Source: Bellilinea sp040754815 (GTDB lineage: Bacteria > Chloroflexota > Anaerolineae > Anaerolineales > Anaerolineaceae). From it: a stretch of 64,000 bases of DNA. Position 1 is the first letter of the stretch, and each line of letters begins with the position of its first letter. The translations under genes and the position numbers were made by a program. The notes beneath the pieces are model-generated. The model did not search any database. It was not told the DNA's origin and was given only the letters and a program-made list of their open reading frames with translations. Location: contig JBFMBX010000001.1 in the NCBI GenBank assembly GCA_040754815.1, positions 620,001 to 684,000 on the forward strand, written 5' to 3'. Shown one piece after another: positions 25,784-34,551 of the stretch.

Positions 25784-26662
25784 ATGGAAAACCAAAACGG
25801 TGTTGTAGAGGTCAACCGGGCTACCTTAGACGAGTTGATCTCGATACCCGGCATCGGACCGGCACTAGCTGAGCGGATTATAGCAGCCCGCCCGTTTACT
25901 TCATTGGAGGACATGACCCGTGTGAACGGGATTGGAACGGCATTGCTGGAAAGGTTAAGACCCTACCTGATTGTGCAACCGGAGGCACAACCCGAACCCC
26001 TGCAAGCGGAAATGACGGCAAGCGAACCCGCAGAAAGCGGCGAAAATCCACAAACCCAACCCGCCGCAGTGGGTACCGTGGAAGAAACCCAAACGGGAGG
26101 TCAAGACCAACCCGAAACACTCAAATCCAGTGAGGCTGCCCCCTCCCCACCCTCCCCCCCGCCTGCACCTCAGCCCCCATCAACAGTGCCGGCAGCGGTA
26201 AAAACTGGCGGAGAAGGTGAAAAATGGGCACGCCGGGAAGATTTGATCTGGATGGCGGTGGGTGTGGCTATACTTACATTGATCCTTTCGCTCATTTTTA
26301 ACCTGGGCACCCTGGCGCTCATCAATCAAACCCTCTCTTATGCCCCTGCAGAAGAAGCGCAGGTCCTTGCTGCACGGCTGGAAGCGCTCAACAACCGCAT
26401 CCGTTTGCTGGAAGGAGATGTGGATAACCTGCGCAGCCGCGTGCAAACCATTGAAGCATTGGGCGGGCGGATAACCGCGCTGGAAAACGGCCAGCAATCC
26501 CTGAATGACCAATTGCAAACCGCGCAAGGCGAAGTGGATGGGCTGAAGCAGCAAACGGCGGCATTTCAGACCCAAATTGAAGAATTGCAGAAACGCAGCA
26601 ATGTATTCCAGAATTTTTTGGATGGCTTGCGCCGCCTGTTGAACGTTGGTGAAACTCCCTGA
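25784..26662 (+). CDS. HhH (ComEA-like) domain, membrane helix and coiled coil
   Basis: 292 residues. A helix-hairpin-helix pair at 5-62 (NRATLDELISIPGIGPALAERI, then VNGIGTALLERLRPYL) is of the ComEA/PulK-type. A Pro/Glu/Gln-rich linker (65-145), one transmembrane helix (about 155-178) and a long heptad coiled coil (about 190-290) follow. The likely topology is N-terminus in, coiled coil out. HhH folds bind DNA backbone, so membrane tethering of DNA is conceivable; no competence genes are nearby. It is the first of three adjacent TM/coiled-coil genes. Confidence 0.7.
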   Translation: MENQNGVVEVNRATLDELISIPGIGPALAERIIAARPFTSLEDMTRVNGIGTALLERLRPYLIVQPEAQPEPLQAEMTASEPAESGENPQTQPAAVGTVEETQTGGQDQPETLKSSEAAPSPPSPPPAPQPPSTVPAAVKTGGEGEKWARREDLIWMAVGVAILTLILSLIFNLGTLALINQTLSYAPAEEAQVLAARLEALNNRIRLLEGDVDNLRSRVQTIEALGGRITALENGQQSLNDQLQTAQGEVDGLKQQTAAFQTQIEELQKRSNVFQNFLDGLRRLLNVGETP

Positions 26663-26678
26663 GCATAAGGAGGAAATT

Positions 26679-27581
26679 ATGGCCAATTCACAACCTCCCC
26701 TTTCTGCCGGCGAAAGGTTTGCCATAGCCGTTGGCGCGTTTTTACGCGCCTTATTGCGTTTGATTATCGTCGTTTTAGCAGGCGCAATTCTGGCCGGTTT
26801 GCTTTACATGGGTTTTGTATTGATTTATCAGCAGGCCATCCTGCCCGCGCGGGAAAATGCCTCTCGCCTCAGCCTGCTGGAAACGCGGCAGGCCAGCCAA
26901 TCCAGCGAACTCAACCAGCGGCTGGAAGAACTTCAGCGGCAAATTACGGAAATGGGCAACCAAATAATCGTCCTTCAGAACGATCAAGCCGGATTGAAGC
27001 GGGAAATGGAACTCGTGCAATCCACCCAACAGGCATATCCCCTTCAATTCAAGCGGATCACCGATTTGGAGAAGCGGGTGAGTGACATTCAAAAAGTCAG
27101 CCGGCAGGCGCTGGAACTGGCACAGAAAAACCAGCAAACGCTGCAGAGCGGAGAACTGCTCAGGGCAGTGGAGTACCAGTTGACCGTCCTGAAATCCGCG
27201 CTGCTGATTCAACGGGCAAGGCTGTACTTGAATGAGGCCAATCTCGGTCTGGCGCGGGAGGAAATCCGCGCCGCCCGCCTGCTGCTGGTTGAATTGCAGG
27301 CCACGGCAAATGAAAATCAACAGGCAGAGCTGGCTGCCTGGCTCGGCAGGATTGACTCGGCGCTGGCAAACCTGCCGGAGCGTCCCGTTTTGGCTGCCAG
27401 TGATTTAGAGGCAGTGGAAAACCTGATTTTACTGCCGCGCATGATTGAAGGAACATCCCTTGCCCCGCTGGCGTTTGAGAGAACACCCACCCCCGCCTCG
27501 CTGAGCACAATCAGCCCCACCCCGGCCGGTACCCTCACACCCACGGCCACCTTCGCACGAACACCATCCCCAACACCCTGA
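26679..27581 (+). CDS. Membrane-anchored coiled-coil protein, second of three
   Basis: 300 residues from the ATG with AAGGAGG upstream. One transmembrane helix (about 24-50) is followed by a coiled coil rich in Gln/Glu (about 60-155) and a helical domain (about 165-255: AVEYQLTVLKSALLIQRA, LGLAREEIRAARLLLVEL). The C-terminal tail is a Pro/Thr-rich string, typical of an extracytoplasmic linker. The helical domain has the same spacing of helices as in the next gene. No enzymatic motif is seen; it resembles HemX/mitofilin-type proteins only in architecture. Confidence 0.65.
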   Translation: MANSQPPLSAGERFAIAVGAFLRALLRLIIVVLAGAILAGLLYMGFVLIYQQAILPARENASRLSLLETRQASQSSELNQRLEELQRQITEMGNQIIVLQNDQAGLKREMELVQSTQQAYPLQFKRITDLEKRVSDIQKVSRQALELAQKNQQTLQSGELLRAVEYQLTVLKSALLIQRARLYLNEANLGLAREEIRAARLLLVELQATANENQQAELAAWLGRIDSALANLPERPVLAASDLEAVENLILLPRMIEGTSLAPLAFERTPTPASLSTISPTPAGTLTPTATFARTPSPTP

Positions 27582-27600
27582 TGCAATGGAGTAATTTTTC

Positions 27601-28275
27601 ATGGAAAACTCAAAAGAAACCAACCCCGCCGCTACACCGCAAAACGAAGCAGAGGGAATGCCCCAAAATGCTGATGTCATGCCGGAACATGCCCCGCCCT
27701 CTCCCGACGTACATCCGATAGAAGAAACCGCCTTCCCAGCCGAAAAGAAACCCACCCCTGCATGGCTGCGTAAAAGCCTGCCATGGGCGGTTGTCATCGC
27801 AGTTTCCCTGCTCATCGGGTTTGGGCTGGCTTACTTTCTGCTTTATGTGCCTGCAGAACAGGCACGTTTTGAAGCCTCCCGGCAGGTTTCCCTTCAAAGC
27901 GAGCAAATCGAGAAATTGGAAGCCGACCTGAGCCAGACGCAGGAACAACTCACCGAAACGCAAAACCGCCTGGAAGAAACCGCCAGTGAATTAAGCGAAT
28001 TGCAGTACAATGCGGCGCTGACTGCTCTGCAAAATAACATCACTTACGCCCGGCTGGCCCTGATTACCAAAGACATGCTCACCGCACGGCAGGAATTGAG
28101 TTCCGCCAGCAGCAACCTCACCGAATTGATTCCCCTGCTGGGCGATGAAGAAGTCGAAACGGCATTGAGCGAACGGCTGGCCGTGATCCGCTCCAGCCTC
28201 GTCAGCGACCCGGAAAAGAGTCTCGAGGAATTGAGAACCCTCTCGGAAAACCTTTCCCGGCTGGAAAAGCCATAA
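27601..28275 (+). CDS. Membrane-anchored coiled-coil protein, third of three
   Basis: 224 residues. An acidic, Pro-rich N-terminus (1-55), one transmembrane helix (about 60-82), a short coiled coil (about 85-130: EQIEKLEADLSQTQEQL) and a helical domain (about 140-224) with ALQNNITYARLALITKDML and ARQELSSASSNLTELIPLL. That domain parallels the one in the preceding gene, which points to a duplicated and diverged family. The start has ATGGAGT upstream; the gap to the preceding gene is 19 bases. The function is unknown. Confidence 0.65.
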   Translation: MENSKETNPAATPQNEAEGMPQNADVMPEHAPPSPDVHPIEETAFPAEKKPTPAWLRKSLPWAVVIAVSLLIGFGLAYFLLYVPAEQARFEASRQVSLQSEQIEKLEADLSQTQEQLTETQNRLEETASELSELQYNAALTALQNNITYARLALITKDMLTARQELSSASSNLTELIPLLGDEEVETALSERLAVIRSSLVSDPEKSLEELRTLSENLSRLEKP

Positions 28276-28303
28276 ACAGTTTTTCGAACACGAAATAAAA
28301 AGC

Positions 28304-28335
28304 CATCCTCCCCCGTCTTAAGACAGGGGAGGATG
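28304..28335 (-). terminator. Terminator of the release-factor-like gene (minus strand)
   Basis: CATCCTCCCC (28304-28313) pairs with GGGGAGGATG (28326-28335), with an inner GTC-TTAA-GAC. On the minus strand the stem is followed by GCTTTTTATTT, so it ends transcripts coming from 28358. It may also stop the converging plus-strand transcript, but no T-run lies on that side. Confidence 0.8.
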
Positions 28336-28357
28336 CTAATTATCCGTTATTCGGGCC

Positions 28358-29458
28358 TCAGTAACGCAAAAATGCGCCGATTTGCCCGGCTTTGATTAAC
28401 TTATCGCTGGCATGAATGACTTCCACATCACCGCCGGCCCGCATTGTGCGGCTGATGGCAAAATCCACCGCATCGGGAATTTCCCGCGCCTCCCCTGAGC
28501 AAACCGGACAGGCATTGATGACTTTCGCGGTCAGATAGCCGCAATTGGTACAGCGGTATGCCGATTGCTGATACCCCTGCGCTACCACCAGCGTGCTGAC
28601 CCGGTCACCGCTGACGGCTTCCAGCGTTGCATCCAAACCGGTAACGGCCCCGCTGTTCTTGGCGGCGCGGGTAATCATATCTTCAATCAATAACTCTTCC
28701 CGGCGTTGTTCTGCCTTCTGACCGATTTCCAATGCCTTGGCCAGCACTTCGGCATGACCGGCGTTCATACTCATTGGAAAATGCCCCACAACCAGACTCT
28801 GCCAGGCTTTGGGCAGCAGACTGCGGAATTGTGCCACATTTTCATCTGAACCTCCCAGCAGAATGCGGCGGACACGGTTTGCCTCAAAGAATTGCACGGC
28901 AAACTCTACAGAGTCTTTCATATTGCGCTCCACCACTTCTTCCATGTGACGTGTCCTGCCGGCAACACCGCCCAACGCGCCGGGAACCGTGGATGCACCC
29001 CCGCGTTTGACCCGCTTGACCGATTCACCGACCACGCCTTCCTGCTCACGCAGTTCACCCAGATGGAAGAAAAACAAACGAGCGCCTTGCTTATCCAGCA
29101 AAACCACTCCATAGCCGCCGTAACTATCCAGTAAATCGGCCAGCACCCGCACGCTGGGACGGTCACTCACATGGACAACATCCGGTACAGGGATAGCCAG
29201 TGGATAAACCCGGAAGAATTTTTGCGGAGCACAGGAAAACAGCACCACGCCCTTACCGCTCCAATCATATTCCCACTGAAAATAATTTTCAATGGCTGCA
29301 ACATCCTCTGGCAAATTGACCCCCTTCAACATATTGCGCAATCGCAGCCGGTACGCATCCGAATTGCCAGCCGATGGATCGGTGTTGAGATAGACACTCA
29401 AAACGGGATCCGGCGATACGAATTGCAGCAATTCCCGCAGCTCACGTTCAGCCAACAT
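28358..29458 (-). CDS. Bacterial archaeal-RF1-like protein (baeRF family)
   Basis: 366 residues related to archaeal/eukaryotic peptide release factor 1 and the Vms1/Pelota group. The N-terminal domain begins with PDPVLSVYLNTDPS (about 16-29), a family hallmark. The central eRF1-domain-2-like part has RRILLGGSDENVAQF (about 196-210) and a basic GRTRHMEEVVERN. The C-terminal domain has LVVAQGYQQSAYRCTNCGYL and NACPVCSGE, that is, a zinc ribbon of two Cys pairs. No GGQ is seen in the expected loop, so it is unlikely to be a canonical release factor. Ribosome rescue or tRNA cleavage like Vms1 is possible. AAGGAGG precedes the start. Confidence 0.75.
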   Translation of the reverse strand: MLAERELRELLQFVSPDPVLSVYLNTDPSAGNSDAYRLRLRNMLKGVNLPEDVAAIENYFQWEYDWSGKGVVLFSCAPQKFFRVYPLAIPVPDVVHVSDRPSVRVLADLLDSYGGYGVVLLDKQGARLFFFHLGELREQEGVVGESVKRVKRGGASTVPGALGGVAGRTRHMEEVVERNMKDSVEFAVQFFEANRVRRILLGGSDENVAQFRSLLPKAWQSLVVGHFPMSMNAGHAEVLAKALEIGQKAEQRREELLIEDMITRAAKNSGAVTGLDATLEAVSGDRVSTLVVAQGYQQSAYRCTNCGYLTAKVINACPVCSGEAREIPDAVDFAISRTMRAGGDVEVIHASDKLIKAGQIGAFLRY

Positions 29459-29516
29459 GGCAACCTCCTTTTTAGTTGTGGGATAGATTATTCAATTGAC
29501 CTGCTTCCGGCTTTTA

Positions 29517-30725
29517 TCAGGGACGTTTTCCGAGCGTCAGTTCCACCTCCATTTCCTGCCCGTCGCGCAAAATGGTCAAAGTGACCGTGTCGCCGGGCCT
29601 TTTGTTTTTGATCAAATAACTGAGCATATCGTCAAAAGTCATTACCGGTTGGCCGTCAATACCAATAATCAAATCACCGCCGGCCGGTAAACCGGCAAAA
29701 CTGGTGGGACGGCTGCCGCCGCGCAGACCGGCTTTATCGGCAGGGCTGCCGGGGGTAACAGCCGTGATGTAAGCACCCGTTTGGCGAGGAAGTCCAAGTT
29801 CTTCAATCATCCCCAGCGTCAGGTTGCTGCGGCTGGTAATGCCCAGATAGGGATAATCATACTTGCCGTTGGCAATCAATTCCGGCACCACTCTGCGGAC
29901 AATGTTGCTGGAAATCGAAAATCCAATTCCGCTGTTGACCGGATCACCGGTGATGGTCGTGCCGGTGGTACGAATGGCACGGTTGACGCCGATCACTTCA
30001 CCGTTCAGGTTGAGCAGCGGCCCGCCGGAGTTACCGGGGTTGATCGCCGCATCGGTTTGAATGATATCGCCGGCGGTGAAGAAAGAGCCGCTTTCCGCCT
30101 GCCGCAGCGATTCCAGTGTGCGCCCCTTGGCGGAGACGATCCCCAGCGTCATTGTGCCGTTCAGCTGGAAGGGGTTGCCAATGGCAATCACCGTCTGCCC
30201 CACTTTAACCTGATCCGAATCGCCAAGCGGGAGGGGCACCAGCACATCCTCCGGCACATCCACCTCGACAACAGCCAGATCGGAATCCGGATCGGTGCCA
30301 ATCACCTTCCCACGCACTTTGAGGCCGAACAGGAAGTCCACTTCCACCTCGGTTGCCCCTTCCACAACATGGTAGTTGGTGACAATATGGCCTTCGCGGT
30401 CAAACACAAATCCCGATCCGGTACTGCCACCCAATTCATTTTCAACCAGCAGAGAAACCACCCCCGGCGAAACCCGCTCGTAGAGCGAAGCCAGCAGGGC
30501 ATCCCGTTCCGCAAAGCTCAATGCCGAAATTTCCTCATTTGCGCCCGGGGTCGGAATTACCGGCAGGGTAATTTGAGGGCTGACCGCTGCGGTCTCTCGT
30601 TGAATTTCAACGGTTGGCGCAGCGGTTTCCTCCCCTAAAAAACGAGGAATCTGAAACGTAAACCCGCATGCGGCTGTAGTAAGAAGAACGATCAGCGAAG
30701 CGAGTAAAATGGTCTTTTTGTTCAT
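29517..30725 (-). CDS. HtrA/DegP-type serine protease with PDZ domain, lipoprotein
   Basis: Extracytoplasmic quality-control protease of 402 residues. A lipoprotein signal (residues 1-20, lipobox TTAAC with Cys20) leads into a linker and the trypsin-fold domain. The catalytic triad is complete: His119 (TNYHVV), Asp149 (SDLAVV) and Ser233 (GNSGGPL). One PDZ domain lies at about 300-400 (PGSPADKAGLRGG, GIDGQPVMTFDDML). It follows the DnaJ/CbpA gene on the same strand after about 100 bases, and a stress-linked role is inferred from that pairing. Confidence 0.93.
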   Translation of the reverse strand: MNKKTILLASLIVLLTTAACGFTFQIPRFLGEETAAPTVEIQRETAAVSPQITLPVIPTPGANEEISALSFAERDALLASLYERVSPGVVSLLVENELGGSTGSGFVFDREGHIVTNYHVVEGATEVEVDFLFGLKVRGKVIGTDPDSDLAVVEVDVPEDVLVPLPLGDSDQVKVGQTVIAIGNPFQLNGTMTLGIVSAKGRTLESLRQAESGSFFTAGDIIQTDAAINPGNSGGPLLNLNGEVIGVNRAIRTTGTTITGDPVNSGIGFSISSNIVRRVVPELIANGKYDYPYLGITSRSNLTLGMIEELGLPRQTGAYITAVTPGSPADKAGLRGGSRPTSFAGLPAGGDLIIGIDGQPVMTFDDMLSYLIKNKRPGDTVTLTILRDGQEMEVELTLGKRP

Positions 30726-30827
30726 GGTGTAATTCTCCGTTACCTGTTAAGTCTGCATCAGCCTGCCCGCTGGTGTGATTGAAACCGCAGATCATGCCTG
30801 CCGTTTCAACCCGAAAACACTTTCACC

Positions 30828-31781
30828 TTAGGCGCGGGCGGCCGATTTTTGTTTTTCTAATGCGCGCAATTGCTCAAACAAGCGCCGTTGCTCCCCGCTC
30901 AATTGACGAGGAAGCTGTACCTTGACGGTCACATACAAATCTCCAAACGTTTGCGGGTTGCGCAACACCGGCATCCCCCGTCCGCTTAAGCGGATTTTCT
31001 GACCCGGCTGCGTTCCGGCCGGTATGGTTAACATCACCTCACCGCTCAACGTGGCCACCCGCACCTGCCCGCCCAGCACAGCCGTGTAAAGATCAACCGT
31101 GACCTCGGTATAGAGATCATTCCCTTTGCGCTCAAACCGCGGGTCGGGCAAAACTTCGATGATCAGATAAAGATCGCTTTTTTGTCCATCCGCTCCAATT
31201 GGGCCGCCGCCCGGCAGGCGGACTTTGGTGCCGGTTTGTGCGCCGGGTGGAATTTTCCCTTCAAGCCGGCGGTTGTCCACCTGAATCATGCGGGTTGTAC
31301 CGCGGTAAGCCTCCTCCAGCGTGATTTGTACGGGATATTCATAGGCCTGCGGCTGACGGGGACGGCGAGCGGTAGATGTACGCCGTACCGTCTCTCCGCC
31401 CATGCCGCCAAAAATTGCGCTGAAGAAATCGGAAAAGCCACCCATGCCGCCAAACAGGTCTTCCACATCCACATGAACCGTCCGTCCGCCGCCGGGGGCG
31501 GTGGTAAACCATTGTTCCCAGTTAAACGAACCCGGTTGGCCGCCCATCTGCTGCCATTGGCGGTAGGATTCACCCAGTTGATCGTACCGGGCGCGTTTTT
31601 GAGGATCCCCAAGCACTTCATAGGCTTCGTTGATTTCTTTGAATCTCTCCTCCGCGCTCTTATCACCGGGGTTGCGATCCGGGTGATACTTCATTGCCAG
31701 TTTGCGGTAGGCTTTTTTGATTTCTTCTTCGCTGGCTGTTTTTGAAACACCCAGTATCTTGTAGTAATCCTTATATTCCAT
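30828..31781 (-). CDS. DnaJ-class cochaperone without zinc finger (CbpA-like)
   Basis: Stimulates the ATPase of DnaK and delivers substrates. It has 317 residues. The J domain is at 5-70 with the essential HPD (AMKYHPDRNPG). A Gly/Phe-rich stretch (about 80-130: GGMGGFSDFFSAIFGGMGG) and two C-terminal substrate-binding domains (about 150-300: VQITLEEAYRGTTRMIQV, LRLSGRGMPVL-like) follow. The four CXXCXGXG repeats of DnaJ proper are absent, so this is a type II member. No CIRCE-like palindrome was seen upstream. Confidence 0.92.
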   Translation of the reverse strand: MEYKDYYKILGVSKTASEEEIKKAYRKLAMKYHPDRNPGDKSAEERFKEINEAYEVLGDPQKRARYDQLGESYRQWQQMGGQPGSFNWEQWFTTAPGGGRTVHVDVEDLFGGMGGFSDFFSAIFGGMGGETVRRTSTARRPRQPQAYEYPVQITLEEAYRGTTRMIQVDNRRLEGKIPPGAQTGTKVRLPGGGPIGADGQKSDLYLIIEVLPDPRFERKGNDLYTEVTVDLYTAVLGGQVRVATLSGEVMLTIPAGTQPGQKIRLSGRGMPVLRNPQTFGDLYVTVKVQLPRQLSGEQRRLFEQLRALEKQKSAARA

Positions 31782-31959
31782 GCTTTCATTTTATTCTTTC
31801 CGAACACCACAAGTCAAGTGCTTTGTAAGACCTCTAATGGAACTCTTACAGTGTTTGAATATTTTGCTAACAATTTGCACTTTGTTGATGGTTTGGGATT
31901 TTCCGCTGAATTCGGGCGATTAACCCTTCTCCCCAGTGCTGATTTTCGCCAATTCCGGC

Positions 31960-31965
31960 TATAAT
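31960..31965 (+). promoter_or_regulatory. TATAAT -10 box ahead of ftsK
   Basis: TATAAT lies 27 bases before the GTG proposed as start and inside the longer in-frame open reading frame, which argues for initiation downstream of it. No convincing -35 box is visible. Confidence 0.5.
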
Positions 31966-31992
31966 GGATATAGAACAACTTTTCCGCATGGA

Positions 31993-34407
31993 GTGAAAGC
32001 AACCTTGGCAAGACCATCTTCCAAAGGGCGTAAAGCGGCTGCTGCTCCCCCTGCCGGCGGCCGTAGCAAGGCGAATACCCGCGCCGCAAACCGCAAACCC
32101 CACCGCACTTCACCCGGCAGCGCCCGGCAGCAATCCTCCCAAAAAGGCAGTCCATCCGCCCGTTTTTCTCTGCCTGCCCTTTCGCTGGACCGCAAACTTG
32201 ATCTGCTGGGCATCTTTCTGGCTTTTGTCGGTCTGCTTACCCTGCTCAGTTTGCTCTCGTCCCAGCGCTCTGCGGTTACAGCGGCATGGATTTCTTTTCT
32301 TTCCCGCATCACCGGTTGGGGATCCTACCTCCTGCCGCTAATTTTCATTGCCTTTGGTTTATGGCTGGTCTTTCGCAAATTTGAAAAACTGCCGCGTCTT
32401 TCAGCCGAACGGGTGATCGGCGGTTTACTGCTGTATCTCAACATCCTTACCTGGATGCACCTCTTTGCGGGGGGTGAAATGGAACTGGCCGCGCTGGGTG
32501 CGGGTGGCGGGTATATTGGCGGATTTTTCCTGCGTCTGCTCACTACCGGGGTAGGTGCTGCCGGTGCAATTCTCCTCCTGCTGGCCTGGCTGATCATTGC
32601 GTTTGTATTCACCTTTGATATTTCGGTCCCCGAATTGCTGCGCCGACTTCAACCCCTCGTTTCAGCGGTTCAAAAGCGTCTTTCTCAAATGCTGGAAAAC
32701 CGCAGCCAGTCCCCCATGGAAGGGGAAGAAGAAGAACTCCCCCCCGATTTTCAACCCCTGCCGCCGCTTTCGCCGCGTCCGGCTCAACCGCGCCGGGAAA
32801 GACCTCAAACACAGCCGACCGCCTCACCCTCCTCTCCATCCGCGGCAGAAATGCAGCCGGGCGAAAAACCGGCATCCTCATCATCTCCCGCCCAACCCCG
32901 GGAGAATCCTTCCTCCGTCCCGGCAGTTGTCTGGCAATTGCCGACCGTGGATGACATCCTCGATCCCGCCACACCGGCCGCCCAGCAGACCAATCTGGAA
33001 CAGGAACGCGCCAGACTCATCGAAGAAACGCTGGCATCGTTTGGCGCGCCGGCTCATGTGGTGGATATTTCGCGCGGCCCGACCATCACCCGTTTTGGTG
33101 TTGAACCGGATTTCGTCGAAACCCGCTCCGGGCGCACGCGCGTGCGCGTTTCCAAAATTGCCTCCCTCGCCGATGATCTGGCGCTGGCGCTGGCCGCGCC
33201 GCGTATCCGCATTCAGGCACCGGTTCCCGGCCGGGCGTATGTCGGCATTGAAGTACCCAATACCGAAATCAGCCGCGTTTCAATGCGCGAAGTGCTGGAA
33301 AGCGATGCCTTTAAACGCATTCGTTCGGTGCTGCGTTTTGCGCTCGGCAAGGACGTGGCAGGAAAACCTGTGGCGGTAGATCTGGCCGCCATGCCGCACC
33401 TGCTCATCGCCGGTACGACCGGTTCCGGTAAATCGGTATGTGTCAATGCCATTCTCACCTGTTTGCTGCTCAACAACACCCCTGCCGAAATGCGTCTGAT
33501 TCTGGTGGACCCCAAGCGCGTGGAATTGACCGGTTACAACGGCATTCCTCACCTGCTGGCGCCGGTGGTGGTGGATACCGAACGCGTCATCGGCGCACTC
33601 CAATGGCTGCAACGGGAGATGGATGCCCGCTATCACAAATTTTCGCAAAGCGGCGCCCGCAACATTCAGGACTTCAACGCCCGACACCCCGCCGAACGGC
33701 TGCCGTATCTGGTAGCCGTGATTGACGAACTGGCCGATCTGATGATGCTCGCCCCCGATGAGACCGAACGCGCCATCACGCGGCTGGCGCAGCTGGCACG
33801 CGCCACCGGCATTCACCTGATCCTTGCCACCCAGCGTCCCTCGGTGGATGTGGTGACCGGTCTGATCAAGGCTAACTTCCCCGCCCGCATCGCCTTTGCG
33901 GTTGCCTCATCGGTGGACAGCCGTGTGATTCTTGACCAGCCGGGTGCCGAACGCCTGCTGGGACGCGGCGACATGCTCTTTCAGGCGCCGGATGCCGCCG
34001 CACCGGTTCGTCTGCAAGGCGTTTTTGTCTCGGATATCGAAATTCAACGGCTTGTGGATTTCTGGCGCACTCAGGCTGCCCTCATGCGGGAAAAAGCGGG
34101 TTCGGAAAACTCAACCCCCACCGCGGCCGATATGCTGCCAGCCGGTATCCCTCTCAAGCAAACGCCGTTGTGGGAGGATGAGGACAGCGATGGCGACCCC
34201 CTATTAAAGGAAGCCATTGATCTCGTCCGCCGCGAAGGACGCGCTTCCATCACCATGTTACAGCGCCGCCTGCGCATCGGCTACACCCGCGCCGCACGGC
34301 TGATTGATGCACTGGAAGAAAAGGGCATCATCTCCCCCGCTCTGCCCAATTCACAGGTGCGTGAGGTACTGGATTACGGCCCCACCGCACCGCCGGAAGA
34401 AAAGTAA
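31993..34407 (+). CDS. ftsK: DNA translocase FtsK/SpoIIIE
   Basis: Pumps chromosomal DNA through the division septum. About 804 residues from GTG 31993; the frame is open from GTG 31936, and TTG 32005 is also possible. A basic N-terminus precedes four transmembrane helices (about 60-215), then a Pro-rich acidic linker (about 235-310). The motor has an alpha domain (IEETLASFGAPAHVVDISRGP) and a beta domain with Walker A (AGTTGSGKSVCVN) and Walker B (LVAVIDELADLMML). ATQRPSVDVVTGLIKANFP is the signature downstream. The C-terminal winged-helix gamma domain (KEAIDLVRREGRASITMLQRRL to the end) should read KOPS-like sequences. Confidence 0.95.
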   Translation: MKATLARPSSKGRKAAAAPPAGGRSKANTRAANRKPHRTSPGSARQQSSQKGSPSARFSLPALSLDRKLDLLGIFLAFVGLLTLLSLLSSQRSAVTAAWISFLSRITGWGSYLLPLIFIAFGLWLVFRKFEKLPRLSAERVIGGLLLYLNILTWMHLFAGGEMELAALGAGGGYIGGFFLRLLTTGVGAAGAILLLLAWLIIAFVFTFDISVPELLRRLQPLVSAVQKRLSQMLENRSQSPMEGEEEELPPDFQPLPPLSPRPAQPRRERPQTQPTASPSSPSAAEMQPGEKPASSSSPAQPRENPSSVPAVVWQLPTVDDILDPATPAAQQTNLEQERARLIEETLASFGAPAHVVDISRGPTITRFGVEPDFVETRSGRTRVRVSKIASLADDLALALAAPRIRIQAPVPGRAYVGIEVPNTEISRVSMREVLESDAFKRIRSVLRFALGKDVAGKPVAVDLAAMPHLLIAGTTGSGKSVCVNAILTCLLLNNTPAEMRLILVDPKRVELTGYNGIPHLLAPVVVDTERVIGALQWLQREMDARYHKFSQSGARNIQDFNARHPAERLPYLVAVIDELADLMMLAPDETERAITRLAQLARATGIHLILATQRPSVDVVTGLIKANFPARIAFAVASSVDSRVILDQPGAERLLGRGDMLFQAPDAAAPVRLQGVFVSDIEIQRLVDFWRTQAALMREKAGSENSTPTAADMLPAGIPLKQTPLWEDEDSDGDPLLKEAIDLVRREGRASITMLQRRLRIGYTRAARLIDALEEKGIISPALPNSQVREVLDYGPTAPPEEK

Positions 34408-34450
34408 ACCGCCACCTTCCTGTAACACTGCCGGGCAATTCCTTCTGAGA

Positions 34451-34480
34451 AGAAAAACGAGGGTGGTTCTCCCACCCTCG
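34451..34480 (-). terminator. Terminator of metK (minus strand)
   Basis: CGAGGGTGG (34458-34466) pairs with CCACCCTCG (34472-34480); read on the minus strand the stem is followed by TTTTTCTT. The plus strand side has no T-run, so it belongs to metK. Confidence 0.75.
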
Positions 34481-34551
34481 TATGTTTCTCGGTCAACAAA
34501 TCAAGGGGAGGAAATGACTTTCTCAGCCGCATCCCCCCACTCTGCCAAAGT

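Noticed and set aside
29781..30638. 285-codon plus-strand open frame antisense to HtrA
   Set aside because: His/Arg/Asn-rich composition typical of the reverse strand of a GC-biased gene; the HtrA triad on the other strand is intact.
32597..33379. 260-codon frame overlapping ftsK in another phase
   Set aside because: Arg/Pro-rich alternative-phase shadow of the FtsK motor, which has intact Walker motifs.
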